Made by a program: the position numbers and the translations under genes. The notes under the pieces were generated by a model. The model saw only the letters and a program-made list of their open reading frames with translations. It had not been told where the DNA came from and did not search any database. A DNA stretch of 64,000 nt, taken from contig CAVOGJ010000003.1 of the NCBI GenBank assembly GCA_963695405.1, positions 496,001-560,000 of the forward strand, in the 5' to 3' direction. Positions 63,460 through 64,000 of this stretch are shown one piece after another (positions within the stretch are counted from its first letter, which is position 1; each line of letters begins with the position of its first letter). This stretch comes from CAVOGJ01 sp963695405. Lineage in GTDB: Bacteria; Planctomycetota; Planctomycetia; Pirellulales; Pirellulaceae.

Positions 63460-63762
63460 ATGAACCTACTACCGCAAGAGCGCGACAAGTTGATGATCTT
63501 CGTGGCCGCTCAGGTGGCGTCGAAGCGCAAGGCGCGGGGCCTGAAGCTGAACGTCCCCGAGGCCACCGCTTTGATCACCGCCGAGCTGATGGAACTGGCT
63601 CGCGATGGAAAGACAGTTGCCGAGTTGATGGCATTAGGAACCGAGATCCTCAAGCGCGATGACGTGATGGAAGGCGTGCCCGAAATGATACCGATGATTC
63701 AGGTCGAGCCGACGTTTCCGGACGGTAGCAAGCTGGTCACCGTTCATCAGCCGATTCAATGA
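63460..63762 (+). CDS. ureA: Urease subunit gamma
   Basis: 100 residues, the usual gamma size. Starts MNLLPQERDKLMIFVAAQVA; RKARGLKLNVPEATALITAE, LARDGKTVAELMALGTEIL, DVMEGVPEMIPMIQVEPTFP and DGSKLVTVHQPI are all conserved family blocks. The gamma subunit packs with beta and alpha to form the nickel enzyme that splits urea to ammonia and carbamate. Lies 42 bp after the urea transporter. Confidence 0.96.
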   Translation: MNLLPQERDKLMIFVAAQVASKRKARGLKLNVPEATALITAELMELARDGKTVAELMALGTEILKRDDVMEGVPEMIPMIQVEPTFPDGSKLVTVHQPIQ

Positions 63763-63831
63763 TTGCTGAGGTTGGTGCCTTCCGAGTCTCGGTTCGACCA
63801 ACTCCTTTCATTCACTTCAATGGAGTACGTT

Positions 63832-64000
63832 ATGATTCCTGGTGAGTACATTTTGGACGGCGACGATATTGAGCTGAATGCGGGTCGAGTCGTCACGACA
63901 TTGCGAGTCACGAATACGGGCGATCGTCCCGTACAGATCGGCTCGCACTATCATTTCTTTGAAGTCAACAAGGCCTTGGTCTTCGACCGCGTCAAAGCCT
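63832..64000 (+). CDS. ureB: Urease subunit beta, cut by window edge
   Basis: Translation from ATG 63832 gives MIPGEYILDGDDIELNAGRV, TLRVTNTGDRPVQIGSHYHF and FEVNKALVFDR before the edge, the standard beta-subunit N-terminus. A GGAG ribosome binding site is 6 bases upstream; an in-frame ATG at 63820 is less likely for that reason. Only 56 codons are in the window. ureC should follow. Confidence 0.95.
   Translation, partial: MIPGEYILDGDDIELNAGRVVTTLRVTNTGDRPVQIGSHYHFFEVNKALVFDRVKA

Overview
The window is a stretch of chromosome from a planctomycete, most likely a Pirellulales-type marine or freshwater member. The taxonomic cues are a LEPR-XLL-type secretion motif on a giant beta-helix protein with dockerin-like repeats, a PEP-CTERM protein, a DUF1080 sugar-hydrolase-like protein, class II DAHP synthase, moderately high GC, many long divergent exported proteins and LPS genes (lpxB). 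This assignment is an inference from gene families; no rRNA is present.

Layout. 1-8.6 kb: nucleoside transporter (cut by the window edge), class II DAHP synthase, TlpA-like thioredoxin, an exported hypothetical, CYTH phosphatase/cyclase-like protein, MFS transporter, lpxB, M50 site-2-type protease and DUF983 protein. 8.8-25.6 kb: an exopolysaccharide/O-antigen region, nearly all on the minus strand: sulfotransferase, GT4 glycosyltransferase, phosphotransferase-fold kinase, thymidylate-kinase-like protein, CapD/FlaA1-like dehydratase, Wzc-like tyrosine autokinase, O-antigen ligase with a TPR tail, a Cys-rich exported protein, Wza-like export lipoprotein, a YdcF-like protein (plus strand) and a TolC-like outer-membrane factor. 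25.8-26.7 kb: a 0.5-kb element with terminal inverted repeats carrying a four-helix-bundle (23S-IVS-type) gene, next to tRNA-Cys. 27-36 kb: gnd, zwf, dus, a small S4-domain operon, xerD, galE and an acyltransferase. 36.4-40.4 kb: a GT39-like membrane glycosyltransferase whose C-terminus runs into an array of about six 396-bp tandem repeats packed with hairpins. 40.4-44.1 kb: two flavin/nucleotide-binding oxidoreductases, a membrane-anchored ribbon-helix-helix-like protein and a membrane protein. 44.3-49.7 kb: three secreted proteins (Cys/Gly-rich, PEP-CTERM, LEPR-XLL beta-helix). 49.8-59 kb: TPR protein, esterase, DUF1080 protein, YebC, OprP-type porin and a large MscS channel. 59-64 kb: lipoprotein, nickel/UreH-type transporter, exported protein, urea transporter, ureA and the start of ureB.

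A striking cross-cutting feature is that eight conserved genes (lpxB, O-antigen ligase, ydcF, four-helix bundle, gnd, thiO-like, yebC, porin) plus the MscS gene are interrupted by single-base frameshifts, all compatible with a one-base change in a short homopolymer, mostly G/C. Because essential housekeeping genes are hit while both halves stay well conserved, uncorrected assembly errors are the most economical reading, but real slippage is not excluded.

The two best candidates for poorly described biology are the hairpin-rich 396-bp tandem array and the inverted-repeat-bounded four-helix-bundle element. Neither can be shown to be new from the sequence alone.
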